Below are positions 14,147 to 22,982 of a stretch of DNA of 30,440 nt, piece after piece; the first letter of the stretch is position 1, and each line of letters begins with the position of its first letter. The stretch is from an uncultured Prevotellaceae bacterium (GTDB taxonomy: Bacteria; Bacteroidota; Bacteroidia; Bacteroidales; Muribaculaceae): positions 1-30,440 of the forward strand of contig CAMYCE010000013.1 of the NCBI GenBank assembly GCA_947254205.1, read 5' to 3'. The notes under the pieces are model-generated. The model saw only the letters and a list, made by a program, of their open reading frames with translations, made no database searches and was not told the origin of the DNA. The position numbers and the translations under genes were made by a program.

Positions 14147-16282
14147 ATGAGACCCAATTTTAAAAATATAGATATAGCAAAAGAGGCTTTTCAAGTAGAA
14201 CACAAGCCTCTTAAACTGGCCGAGCCTTGGAAAAATGCCGAGTTGCTCGACATCAAGCCGGTGTACACTCGCGAAGACCTTGAAGGACTTGAACATCTGC
14301 AATTCAAGGCAGGACTTCCTCCCTTTCTTGGTGGTCCTTACAGCTTGATGTATCCTTTCCGCCCATGGACAGTGCGCCAATATGCAGGTTTCTCTACTGC
14401 ATCAGAATCCAACGCCTTTTATCGCCGCAACTTGGCTTCGGGTCAAAAGGGTCTGTCGGTGGCATTTGACCTCCCCACCCACCGTGGCTATAATGCCGAT
14501 AACCAACGCGTTGTGGGCGACGTGGGCAAGGCTGGTGTGTCGATTTGCTCGGTCGAAGACATGAAAGTGCTCTTCGATGGCATTCCCCTGAACAAGATGT
14601 CGGTGTCGATGACCATGAATGGCGCAGTGTTGCCCATTTTGGCTTTCTACATTGTGGCAGGTCTTGAACAGGGTGCCGAACTCGAAGTGATGGCCGGTAC
14701 TATCCAAAACGATATTTTGAAGGAATTCATGGTGCGCAACACCTATATCTATCCTCCTAAATTCTCGATGGAAATCATTGCCAGTATCTTTGAGTACACC
14801 TCTAAATATATGCCCAAGTTCAATAGCATTTCAATTTCGGGCTACCACATTCAAGAAGCTGGTGCTACTGCCGATATTGAGCTGGCCTACACGCTTGCCG
14901 ATGGCATGGACTACCTGCGCACAGGTGTGAATGCCGGCATGAAGGTCGATGCTTTTGCTCCTCGCTTGTCATTCTTCTGGGGCATTTCGATGAACTTCTT
15001 TACCGAAGTGGCCAAAATGCGTGCCGGTCGCCTGCTGTGGGCCAAGATTGTGAAAAGTTTTGGTGCCGAAAATCCCAAATCAATGTCGTTGCGCACCCAT
15101 AGCCAAACGTCGGGTTGGTCGCTCACTGCACAAGACCCCTTTAACAATGTGGGACGCACCTGCATCGAGGCTATGGCGGCAGCACAGGGTCACACCCAGT
15201 CGCTCCACACCAATGCGCTCGACGAGGCTATTGCACTGCCCACCGACTTCTCGGCTCGCATTGCCCGTAACACTCAAATTTTCATTCAGCAAGAAACCCA
15301 AGTCACCAAGGTTATCGACCCATGGGCTGGCTCGTTCTATGTTGAAAAACTCACCGATGAGCTTGTGCACAAGGCTTGGAACTTGATTCAAGAAATTGAG
15401 AAACTGGGGGGCATGGCCAAGGCCATTGAAACCGGTGTGCCCAAAATGCGCATCGAGCAAGCCGCTGCTCGCACACAAGCACGCATCGACTCGGGCCGTC
15501 AAACTATTGTGGGTGTAAACAAGCATGTGCTTGCCAAAGAAGCTCCTATCGACATTCTCGAAATCGACAACACCGAGGTGCGCAACGAGCAAGTATCGCA
15601 CTTGCAGGAGCTTTACAAAAATCGCGACAACGACAAGGTGAAAGCCGACCTCGAAGCACTCACCGAGTGTGTGAAAACCGGCAAGGGCAACTTGCTGGCT
15701 CTGGCCGTTGAAGCCGCCAAAGATCGTGCGTCGCTGGGTGAAATTTCAGATGCCTGCGAAACAGTCGTGGGCCGTTATAAAGCTAAAGTACAAATGTTCT
15801 CAGGTGTATATTCTGCCGAAGTAAATAACAACGGAGACCTCAAGAAAGCGCAAGAGCTTACCGAGAAATTCGCTAAACGAGAAGGTCGCCAACCTCGCAT
15901 CATGATTGCCAAGATGGGCCAAGATGGTCACGACCGTGGTGCCAAAGTGGTGGCTACCGGCTATGCCGACTGTGGTTTTGACGTCGACATGGGCCCCTTG
16001 TTCCAAACTCCCGAAGAGGCAGCCAAAGAAGCTGTTGAAAACGACGTGAACGTGGTGGGAGTGTCATCGCTTGCCGCTGGTCACAAAACACTGGTTCCTG
16101 CCATCATCGAAGAGCTCAAGAAGCTTGGTCGTGAAGACATTGTGGTGACTGCCGGTGGTGTGATTCCCGTTCAAGACTATGATTTCCTCTACAAGGCTGG
16201 TGTTGCCGCCATCTTTGGCCCTGGCACCAATGTGATGAAATCGGCTATTCAAGTGCTCAACATCTTGCTCGACGAAGAATAA
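14147..16282 (+). CDS. mutB: Methylmalonyl-CoA mutase large (catalytic) subunit
   Basis: A 711-residue catalytic subunit binding adenosylcobalamin. The C-terminal B12 domain shows the base-off/His-on motif as GQDGHDRGAKVV, with Asp593, His595 and Gly598 forming DxHxxG. The barrel holds the CoA and substrate signatures FDLPTHRGYN and RTHSQTSGWSL plus DPWAGSFYVE. Length matches catalytic MutB proteins. It lies directly behind mutA, and two strong hairpins follow. The epimerase, decarboxylase and MeaB-type chaperone genes of the pathway are not in the window. Confidence 0.97.
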   Translation: MRPNFKNIDIAKEAFQVEHKPLKLAEPWKNAELLDIKPVYTREDLEGLEHLQFKAGLPPFLGGPYSLMYPFRPWTVRQYAGFSTASESNAFYRRNLASGQKGLSVAFDLPTHRGYNADNQRVVGDVGKAGVSICSVEDMKVLFDGIPLNKMSVSMTMNGAVLPILAFYIVAGLEQGAELEVMAGTIQNDILKEFMVRNTYIYPPKFSMEIIASIFEYTSKYMPKFNSISISGYHIQEAGATADIELAYTLADGMDYLRTGVNAGMKVDAFAPRLSFFWGISMNFFTEVAKMRAGRLLWAKIVKSFGAENPKSMSLRTHSQTSGWSLTAQDPFNNVGRTCIEAMAAAQGHTQSLHTNALDEAIALPTDFSARIARNTQIFIQQETQVTKVIDPWAGSFYVEKLTDELVHKAWNLIQEIEKLGGMAKAIETGVPKMRIEQAAARTQARIDSGRQTIVGVNKHVLAKEAPIDILEIDNTEVRNEQVSHLQELYKNRDNDKVKADLEALTECVKTGKGNLLALAVEAAKDRASLGEISDACETVVGRYKAKVQMFSGVYSAEVNNNGDLKKAQELTEKFAKREGRQPRIMIAKMGQDGHDRGAKVVATGYADCGFDVDMGPLFQTPEEAAKEAVENDVNVVGVSSLAAGHKTLVPAIIEELKKLGREDIVVTAGGVIPVQDYDFLYKAGVAAIFGPGTNVMKSAIQVLNILLDEE

Positions 16283-16307
16283 CAGCACAACTCTAAATCT
16301 CATCATG

Positions 16308-16347
16308 CAACTGCAACCCTGTCGCCAATGGGTTGCAGTTGTTTTTT
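16308..16347 (+). terminator. Terminator of mutAB
   Basis: CAACTGCAACCC (16308-16319) pairs perfectly with GGGTTGCAGTTG (16330-16341), followed by six T's (16342-16347) and then an 8-base G run. Confidence 0.85.
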
Positions 16348-16398
16348 GGGGGGGGCAAAAGAATGATTAAGAGATGGGTATGTAGCAATACCCTCAAA

Positions 16399-16432
16399 AA
16401 AAAGAGTTGATGGAAAATCATCAACTCTTTTT
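16399..16432. terminator. Bidirectional terminator between mutB and cyuA
   Basis: AAAAAGAGTTGATG (16399-16412) pairs perfectly with CATCAACTCTTTTT (16419-16432) across a 6-base loop. A's on one arm and T's on the other let it serve the leftward cyuA transcript, whose stop is at 16469, and back up the mutB terminator. Confidence 0.8.
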
Positions 16433-16468
16433 GGATTTTATTATGTTGCAGGTAGCAACTGCTATGAG

Positions 16469-17767
16469 TTACAGGCCTACTTGACCATTTTTTTCGAGCA
16501 TAATGTCGAGAATCACATCATCGGCTTTCGACATGCCGGTGTGTCCCACACGTGCCATGTTGTCGATGCATTGCTCGGGACTGATGCCACAAATTCCATC
16601 GCTGGGGCGCAGACGCACATTTTGCACAGCCATGCGAGCACACATAAATGCTGCCGATGTTGCAGCAGTTTGCTTCAACGAGCAACCCACCTTGCCACCA
16701 TCGCAAATCATGCCCGAAATGGCACCGGTCATGTTGCGCACAGCCCAGCCCATTTGCTCATCGTTGCCACCCATGAGCCAAGTCATCGACACACTGGCTG
16801 CAGTTGATGCAGCAGCCACACAAGTGCACATGGCCACCAGTTTGCCAATTTTGGCATTGATGTAGCTATTGAGCAAGTGACCAAGAGCCAAGGCACGCAA
16901 CAGTTGCACCTCGCTTGCCTTCACAGCTTTGGCAATCTCGACAATGGGAATGATCATGGCAACACCCTTGCTACCCGACCCTGCACTGCTCATCACCGAC
17001 ATGGGGCAACCATTCAAGCGAGCCTCGATGGCCGACGACACTTTCAACATGGTGCGCGTCATGAGGCCATCGCCCAGCATTTTGTCGCAATCGTCGTTGA
17101 GCACACGTGCCACGCCAATACCTGCTTCATTTTCAAGGCCAAATTGTGCTACTCCCTCGTTCATCTCGGCACCATCGTGCAGGAATTTGAGTTCCTCGGC
17201 ACTGGCAGTCTCGACAAGAGCGCGCATCTCTGAAAACTTCATGGTGAGTAGTTTCTCAAGCAGCGTGTTTTCTTGGGTGTGCACAATGTCTTCATTGCGC
17301 ATGATGTCGACTCCATTTTTTTGAATGAGCACAACATTGGTGTGAGCCCCAAGAATCACAGCGGTGCCCACGCCATTGGTGGTGGTGACATCACATTTCA
17401 CATAGATGCGATGTTGCTCGCGGTCGATGTCGACTTTCACATTGCCAGCCTCAACCATAGCAATCACCTTGTCGCTATCATCGGGGTTAAAATCTTGAAG
17501 AATTTGGAGTGACTTTGATGGATCGCCAATGAGGGCACCAATGGCCACGGCATAGTCAAGTCCCATCTTGGGAAACTTGGGAATAGAGACCGACATGCCA
17601 TTTTTGTAGATATTAGAATTGACTACAGCGTCAATTTTCTTGATTTCGCCACCAATAGCCTGCATGGCGGTGGCTGCTGCAATTGCTACACATGCTGGCT
17701 CGGTACAACCCAAAGCGGGAGCCATGTCGCGCTTCAAGAATGCCAGCATTTCGGTTTTATCAAGCAT
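16469..17767 (-). CDS. L-cysteine desulfidase family protein (CyuA/UPF0597)
   Basis: A 432-residue protein of the CyuA/YhaM family. Members studied are [4Fe-4S] enzymes that break L-cysteine into pyruvate, ammonia and sulfide; some databases call them serine dehydratase alpha-like. Evidence is the N-terminal APALGCTEPACVA with Cys21, the central SSAGSGSKGVAM substrate-loop region, and MICDGGKVGCSLK with Cys355 and Cys362, the C-x6-C pair expected to hold the cluster. The start at 17767 is chosen because a 27-codon upstream extension is not conserved-looking and crosses the probable promoter. Transcription is divergent from dnaG. The specific substrate, cysteine or another amino acid, cannot be fixed from sequence. 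Confidence 0.85.
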   Translation of the reverse strand: MLDKTEMLAFLKRDMAPALGCTEPACVAIAAATAMQAIGGEIKKIDAVVNSNIYKNGMSVSIPKFPKMGLDYAVAIGALIGDPSKSLQILQDFNPDDSDKVIAMVEAGNVKVDIDREQHRIYVKCDVTTTNGVGTAVILGAHTNVVLIQKNGVDIMRNEDIVHTQENTLLEKLLTMKFSEMRALVETASAEELKFLHDGAEMNEGVAQFGLENEAGIGVARVLNDDCDKMLGDGLMTRTMLKVSSAIEARLNGCPMSVMSSAGSGSKGVAMIIPIVEIAKAVKASEVQLLRALALGHLLNSYINAKIGKLVAMCTCVAAASTAASVSMTWLMGGNDEQMGWAVRNMTGAISGMICDGGKVGCSLKQTAATSAAFMCARMAVQNVRLRPSDGICGISPEQCIDNMARVGHTGMSKADDVILDIMLEKNGQVGL

Positions 17768-17879
17768 AGTAGAATGATGTGTTTTATAATTAATTGTATC
17801 AATATGTAAAAGTAGTGATAAATGCCATATCTGCCAACAAAAAACCACTTTTTTTGTTAAAAACTGCCAAAATTTAGTG

Positions 17880-17911
17880 TTTGGGCTTGTGCTGAAAAAG
17901 CATTATCTTTG
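17880..17911 (+). promoter_or_regulatory. Consensus promoter of dnaG
   Basis: TTTG at 17880-17883, exactly 20 bases, then TATCTTTG at 17904-17911. The start codon is at 17939. This is one of the best TTTG/N20/TAnnTTTG matches in the window. Confidence 0.7.
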
Positions 17912-17938
17912 TCATGATTTTTCAGCCATCACCACACA

Positions 17939-20131
17939 ATGATAGATAGAGCCACAGTAGACCGCATCATAGACACTGCCGAGATTGTTGACGTAGTGAG
18001 CGACTTTGTGAGTCTCAAGCGACGTGGCACCAACTATGTGGGGTTGTGCCCCTTTCACAACGACCGTCGCCCTTCTTTCTATGTGTCGCCCTCCAAGGGC
18101 ATTTGCAAGTGTTTTAGTTGTGGCAAAGGAGGCACTGCACTCAACTTCATCATGGAACATGAGCAAATGAGCTATGTTGAAGCCCTTCGTTTTTTAGCAA
18201 AAAAATACAACATCGACATTCAAGAGCGTGAACTCAGCGATGAAGAAAAGGAGCAACAATCAGAACGCGAGAGTATGCTCATCATCAATGAGTTTGCCAT
18301 GCACTTTTTTGAGCAACAGTTGCACGAAACTCAAGCTGGGCAAGAAATTGGCATGAGCTACTTCAGGGAACGTGGTTTTGGCGACGAGTCGATCAAGAAA
18401 TTTCATCTTGGCTACTCACCCGAAGGGCGCACCTCTCTCTTTGAAGCAGCAACCAAAGCAGGCTACAACAAAAAAATACTTTTTGATGTGGGGTTGTGCA
18501 TCGACGACAATCGTGGCGGAGGATATGACCGATTTAGGGGACGTGTGATTTTTCCCATTTTTAATGTAGCAGGAAAAGTTGTTGCCTTTGGAGGGCGCAC
18601 ACTCAAAAACGACCCAGCCAAATATGTTAACTCTCCCGAATCGCTCATCTACAACAAGCGCAATGAACTATATGGACTGTTTCAAGCCAAGCGCGAAATT
18701 GCCAAGCACGACAAGTGTGTGATTGTTGAAGGCTATGCCGACGTGATTTCGATGCATCAAGCTGGTTTTGAAAATGTGATTGCCTCGTCGGGCACTGCAC
18801 TCACCGAAGGCCACATTGTGAAAATAAGACGCTTTACCGAGCATGTAACCGAGATGTTTGATGGCGATGAAGCCGGCGTTCATGCCGCACTGCGTGGCGT
18901 GGACATGCTACTTGGCCAAGGGTTGAATGTGAAGGTCCTATTGCTCCCTGCCCCCGAAGATCCCGATAGTTTTGCCCGATCGCACAGTGCATCGCAAATT
19001 CTGCAATATATCGAAGACAACGAAACCGACTTCATTAAATTTAAAACAGCTGTGCTGCTCAAAGATAGTGCTAACGACCCTATCAAAAAAGCCAGTGCAA
19101 TTGCCGACATCATCAAGTCGATTTCGGTGATACCCGACAGCATCACTCGCTCAATCTATGCCAAAGAATGCAGCAACGACTTAGATATAGAAGAGGCTGT
19201 GGTGATGCAAGAGATTAAGAAAAACAGGAGAAAACTCAAAGACGAAGAATTTAAACGACAGGAGCGTGAGCGCAATCGAGCACTTCACCACAACGATGCG
19301 CCTCAAGCAGTTGCCACTCAAGCGGTTGATAGCGTGCCTTCTTCTTCGTCATCGCAACCTGTAGCGAGTCAAGAAGTTTTCACAACACAGGTGCGCAACA
19401 ACAAGCTACAGCGACACGAGGCCGAGGTCATAAGATATATTGCCAAATATGGCATGTGCTACCTGTGTGAAACCACCTATGAAAACAATGAAAGCCGCCC
19501 CACCACAGTGTGTGAATACATCTACATGGAGCTGCTTGCCGACAACATGAGTTTTTCAAACGAAACCTATCGCGCCATCTTTGATATTGCCGTGGCCATG
19601 GTCCCCGACTTTTATCAAGCCCTTGCCACATTCATGGCATCGCAAGAAGAAAAACGCCAAGCATTGCTCAAAGAGGGATATGCACAAATTGCTGCCGAAG
19701 AAATGAGCGATAGTGCAACAATCGAAGCCAAAGAGAAAAATCTCGAGAAAAAAGTGGCCATGACCTCTGAGGAGGAAATGATGAACTACAGGCAGACTTA
19801 TCTTGAAAAAAAGTTGTGCAACGACATTCACGACAACATCAGGTGTGTGTCGTTGGAACTCGTGAGCGAAAAGCACCACCTGAGCAAAATACACACACAA
19901 TTTGCACTGGTCACCAGTGAATATGACAGGTTGTGCACACTCATTCCCGAAGCAATTTTTGGCTGGAAAAATGCTCTGGTTGAGGATCGAATTCTCAAAC
20001 TCAACGACTTGCTCAAAAAAGCAAGTGGCAATGAAGTGACCGAAATATTAAAAGAAATTCAATCGCTGGTGCAAACTCGCAAAACACTTGCCAAACTCAC
20101 GGGCGAACGTGTGGTTAATCCCATTTTTTAA
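17939..20131 (+). CDS. dnaG: DNA primase
   Basis: A 730-residue primase that makes RNA primers at the replication fork. The N-terminal zinc-ribbon has Cys37, His40, Cys58 and Cys61 (CPFH ... CFSC). The Toprim domain shows VEGYADV with catalytic Glu264 and FDGDEAG with Asp308 and Asp310. A long charged linker with a run of serines (about 460-480) leads to the C-terminal helicase-interaction region, rich in charged helices. At 730 residues it is longer than E. coli DnaG (581), mainly through the linker and the C-terminal part. It has its own consensus promoter and no sigma-factor gene behind it, so the classic rpsU-dnaG-rpoD operon is absent. Confidence 0.95.
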   Translation: MIDRATVDRIIDTAEIVDVVSDFVSLKRRGTNYVGLCPFHNDRRPSFYVSPSKGICKCFSCGKGGTALNFIMEHEQMSYVEALRFLAKKYNIDIQERELSDEEKEQQSERESMLIINEFAMHFFEQQLHETQAGQEIGMSYFRERGFGDESIKKFHLGYSPEGRTSLFEAATKAGYNKKILFDVGLCIDDNRGGGYDRFRGRVIFPIFNVAGKVVAFGGRTLKNDPAKYVNSPESLIYNKRNELYGLFQAKREIAKHDKCVIVEGYADVISMHQAGFENVIASSGTALTEGHIVKIRRFTEHVTEMFDGDEAGVHAALRGVDMLLGQGLNVKVLLLPAPEDPDSFARSHSASQILQYIEDNETDFIKFKTAVLLKDSANDPIKKASAIADIIKSISVIPDSITRSIYAKECSNDLDIEEAVVMQEIKKNRRKLKDEEFKRQERERNRALHHNDAPQAVATQAVDSVPSSSSSQPVASQEVFTTQVRNNKLQRHEAEVIRYIAKYGMCYLCETTYENNESRPTTVCEYIYMELLADNMSFSNETYRAIFDIAVAMVPDFYQALATFMASQEEKRQALLKEGYAQIAAEEMSDSATIEAKEKNLEKKVAMTSEEEMMNYRQTYLEKKLCNDIHDNIRCVSLELVSEKHHLSKIHTQFALVTSEYDRLCTLIPEAIFGWKNALVEDRILKLNDLLKKASGNEVTEILKEIQSLVQTRKTLAKLTGERVVNPIF

Positions 20132-20186
20132 TGTTGCATGGTTGCAATAACTGCTTGCTAAGCATCGCAATTAGAAATTTTCTTTG

Positions 20187-20194
20187 TATTTTTG
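20187..20194 (+). promoter_or_regulatory. Promoter -7 element of the LysM protein gene
   Basis: TATTTTTG at 20187-20194, leaving a leader of about 60 bases. An imperfect hairpin around 20211-20233 (GGGC/GCCC ends) lies in that leader. Confidence 0.5.
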
Positions 20195-20260
20195 CAATAT
20201 GTATAATAGTGGGGCACTACTTGGTGGTGTAGCCCTTTCACATCAAAGTCATTATAGATT

Positions 20261-22258
20261 ATGATTAAGATTTTAAAACCTTTTATCCTGTTGACACTGG
20301 CGCTATTCACTATTAGCCTCATGGCCCAATCCTCGTTGCACAAGCTCCCAATTAAAAACATTGGAAATGAGGCCTACTACTACTATAAAGTGGGAGGGAA
20401 TGAAGACCTCAACAAAATTGCCGGGAAATTGGGCATCACCACACAAGACATCACTTGCTACAACCCTTCGGCCATGCATGGAGTGGCAAAGAAACAACTA
20501 CTCTTCTTCCCCGTAAAAGCCTTTAAAGGCAATGGCAACACACACACACAGGTTGCTATCAAGCAACAAAAAGTGACCCACGTGGTGAAAACGGGCGAAA
20601 CGCTCTATGGCATTGCAAAACTCTATGACATTGCAATCGATGCTCTCACACAAGCCAACCCTTCCGCCTATGCAGGCGTGCAACCTGGCGACATGCTCAC
20701 CATTCCACAAGGCCACTACATCTCGCAAGAGAGTCATAGCACAGACGGAGAAAGCTGCATCTACCACACCATTCAGCAAGGCGAAACCCTTTATGGCGTG
20801 TCGAAACAATACAACACAACCATAGAAAACTTGTTGTTGCTTAACCCGGGTATCTATCCCAACAATTTTATTGAAGGCGAAGTCATCAAAGTGTCGCCCA
20901 ACACAGCCCAAAACATCATGGTGAATCGCAACATCACGCAGTTTTATGCCTATGAAGTGCTTGAAGGCGACAGCTATGAAAGTGTGGCAAGAGCCAACAA
21001 CATGCCGGTGGCCAAACTCAAAGAAGCCAACCCCAAGATTAAAAAATTGAAAAAAGGCAAGGTGATTTATATTCCCAAAGAGGGTTCTACTGTGGCACAA
21101 ATCAACTCAAGCCGTGCAACCGAAAAAGAGTTGGAGCAAACCTATGCCTCTAAGATGGAACAGGTGTATAACGACGTGCACAAGGTGAAAAAAGACAATG
21201 AAATCAACATTGCCATCGTGCTTCCATTTCAGCTTCACAAGAGCAATGCGCCACGCCAAGCCTATCTCTACACCGACTTCTACAAAGGTTTTCTACTGGC
21301 AGTAGACAGCGTGGGCAATAGAGCAGGCAAGAAGGTGAATGTGAACGTGTTTGACACTGAGCACAACCTCGATGTAACCGACAGTATCCTCGCCCTCAAG
21401 CAAATGAAGAAAATGGATCTCATCTTTGCTCCCGGAGAGCCCAAGCAATTGCAACGATGCATCAATTTTGGAAAAGAACATGGCATTGCTGTTGCCAACT
21501 GTTTCTCTTCAAAAAATGAAGATTATCGCACAGTGCCCAAAGTGTTGCAAATGGTGATGCCCACATCACACATGATTGGCATTGTGAACAACTGGCTCAA
21601 CTCTCAATTTAAAGACTACACTATCATTTTTCTTGAAGATGCCGAAAGTGGCGATCAAGAAACATCTAATAGTATCAAAGATTTTTTGAAGTCGAAAAAA
21701 TCAAAATTTCAAAGCATTTCGGTTGTCAATAACCTCGATTACAACACTATCACTCAGCGACTTGACCCGGGAAGCAACTATCTTTTTGTCCCTACATCGG
21801 GAAGCAAAACTTTCTTGAAAAAAATAGCTGGAGCCATCAAGCAAGCCAAGCAAGAGCGATATGATTGCGAGATAGCTATGCTTGGCCAGCCCGAATTTCT
21901 CACCTATAGCAAAGAGTTCAAATCAACATTTCAAGCCATCGACACCTATGTGTATTCACGCTTTTTTGTTGCCAACGAAAAGCGAGGCAAGCGCATTGAG
22001 CGCAAGTTTGCTAAAAACTATCGAGAGTCGATGATAGCCACGTCTCCCTCAATGGGCTTGCTGGGCTTTGACATGGGCATCTTTGCTATCAATAGTTTGG
22101 GCAATGGTGTGGAAATCAACAGCCAAACGCCCTATTATGATGGTGTGCAAATGGATATTTCACTCAAGCGCGCAAGCAATTGGGGTGGACTTGTGAATCA
22201 ATGTGTCGAACTCATTCATTTTAATAATCACAACGTGAGCGAAAGCATCATTAAATAA
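20261..22258 (+). CDS. Secreted LysM protein with periplasmic-binding-like domain
   Basis: A 665-residue exported protein. Residues 1-22 are a signal peptide ending MAQ. Four LysM-type peptidoglycan-binding repeats follow at about 41-84, 106-149, 168-212 and 229-272; repeats 2 and 3 carry the clear GETLYGIAK and GETLYGVSK cores. After a charged linker (285-312), a domain beginning INIAIVLPFQ runs to the C-terminus and resembles type 1 periplasmic-binding folds of amino-acid ABC transporters. No transporter genes are adjacent, so a structural or sensing role at the cell wall seems likelier than uptake; that is inference. An outer-membrane barrel gene follows 13 bases later, probably in the same operon. 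Confidence 0.8.
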   Translation: MIKILKPFILLTLALFTISLMAQSSLHKLPIKNIGNEAYYYYKVGGNEDLNKIAGKLGITTQDITCYNPSAMHGVAKKQLLFFPVKAFKGNGNTHTQVAIKQQKVTHVVKTGETLYGIAKLYDIAIDALTQANPSAYAGVQPGDMLTIPQGHYISQESHSTDGESCIYHTIQQGETLYGVSKQYNTTIENLLLLNPGIYPNNFIEGEVIKVSPNTAQNIMVNRNITQFYAYEVLEGDSYESVARANNMPVAKLKEANPKIKKLKKGKVIYIPKEGSTVAQINSSRATEKELEQTYASKMEQVYNDVHKVKKDNEINIAIVLPFQLHKSNAPRQAYLYTDFYKGFLLAVDSVGNRAGKKVNVNVFDTEHNLDVTDSILALKQMKKMDLIFAPGEPKQLQRCINFGKEHGIAVANCFSSKNEDYRTVPKVLQMVMPTSHMIGIVNNWLNSQFKDYTIIFLEDAESGDQETSNSIKDFLKSKKSKFQSISVVNNLDYNTITQRLDPGSNYLFVPTSGSKTFLKKIAGAIKQAKQERYDCEIAMLGQPEFLTYSKEFKSTFQAIDTYVYSRFFVANEKRGKRIERKFAKNYRESMIATSPSMGLLGFDMGIFAINSLGNGVEINSQTPYYDGVQMDISLKRASNWGGLVNQCVELIHFNNHNVSESIIK

Positions 22259-22271
22259 AAAAAAAGCAACG

Positions 22272-22961
22272 ATGCTCAAGTGGTTTAAATCAGCACTCAT
22301 CACAGCACTTCTCTTGTGTGGTTTTGCAACACTGCATGCACAAGAGCAACAATCAGCCAATATTGCTGTGGGAGGACGAGGTGGCGTGACCTTTTCAAAG
22401 CTCAACTTCAACCCAACTGTGCCACAAAGCATGAAAATGGGAGCCATGATGGGAGGTATATTTCGCTATATCGAAGAAAAACACTTTGGACTGCAAGTTG
22501 AGCTCAACGTTGAGCAACGAGGGTGGAAAGAAAAATTTGAAGGATATGACTTCCAGTTTCAACGCCAACTCACCTACTTGCAGTTGCCCATGCTCACCCA
22601 CATTTATTTTGGCAATTGGCCATATCGGGTGTTTTTTAATGCAGGACCCGAAGTGGGCTACATGATTGCAAGCAAAACAACATCAAATTTCGACTATAGC
22701 CACCTGAGCAATATCGATAACTTTCCCAACAAGCGCAATACCGATCAATTTAACTTACCCGTCAAAAACCGATTTGACTATGGGATTTCATTGGGAGCAG
22801 GGGTTGAGTGGCAGATGAATCACAAACACTCCTTGCAGGCCGAAGCAAGGTTCTATTATGGCCTCAATGACGTGTTCAGCAATCATAAGGCCGACACTTT
22901 TTCGGGCTCCAATTCAATGAGCGTGATGGTGTCGCTGGGCTATCTATTTAGGTTGAAGTGA
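22272..22961 (+). CDS. PorT-like outer-membrane beta-barrel protein
   Basis: A 229-residue exported protein with a signal peptide of about 23 residues (LITALLLCGFATLHAQ). The rest alternates polar and hydrophobic residues as beta strands do and ends in a strand with a terminal aromatic region (MVSLGYLFRLK). Features such as GGRGGVTFSKL, LQVELNVEQRGW, YLQLPMLTHIYF and FFNAGPEVGYM are typical of the PorT/OMP_b-brl_2 family of Bacteroidetes. Function in this family is mostly unknown; PorT itself supports type IX secretion in Porphyromonas. Orthology to PorT is not claimed. It probably shares a transcript with the LysM gene 13 bases upstream and converges on holA. Confidence 0.75.
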   Translation: MLKWFKSALITALLLCGFATLHAQEQQSANIAVGGRGGVTFSKLNFNPTVPQSMKMGAMMGGIFRYIEEKHFGLQVELNVEQRGWKEKFEGYDFQFQRQLTYLQLPMLTHIYFGNWPYRVFFNAGPEVGYMIASKTTSNFDYSHLSNIDNFPNKRNTDQFNLPVKNRFDYGISLGAGVEWQMNHKHSLQAEARFYYGLNDVFSNHKADTFSGSNSMSVMVSLGYLFRLK

Positions 22962-22982
22962 GTAAATAATTTTCTGGACAAA

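Noticed and set aside
17768..17848. 27-codon N-terminal extension of the CyuA-like gene
   Set aside because: It lies in A/T-rich promoter DNA, and the family N-terminus begins close to ATG 17767.
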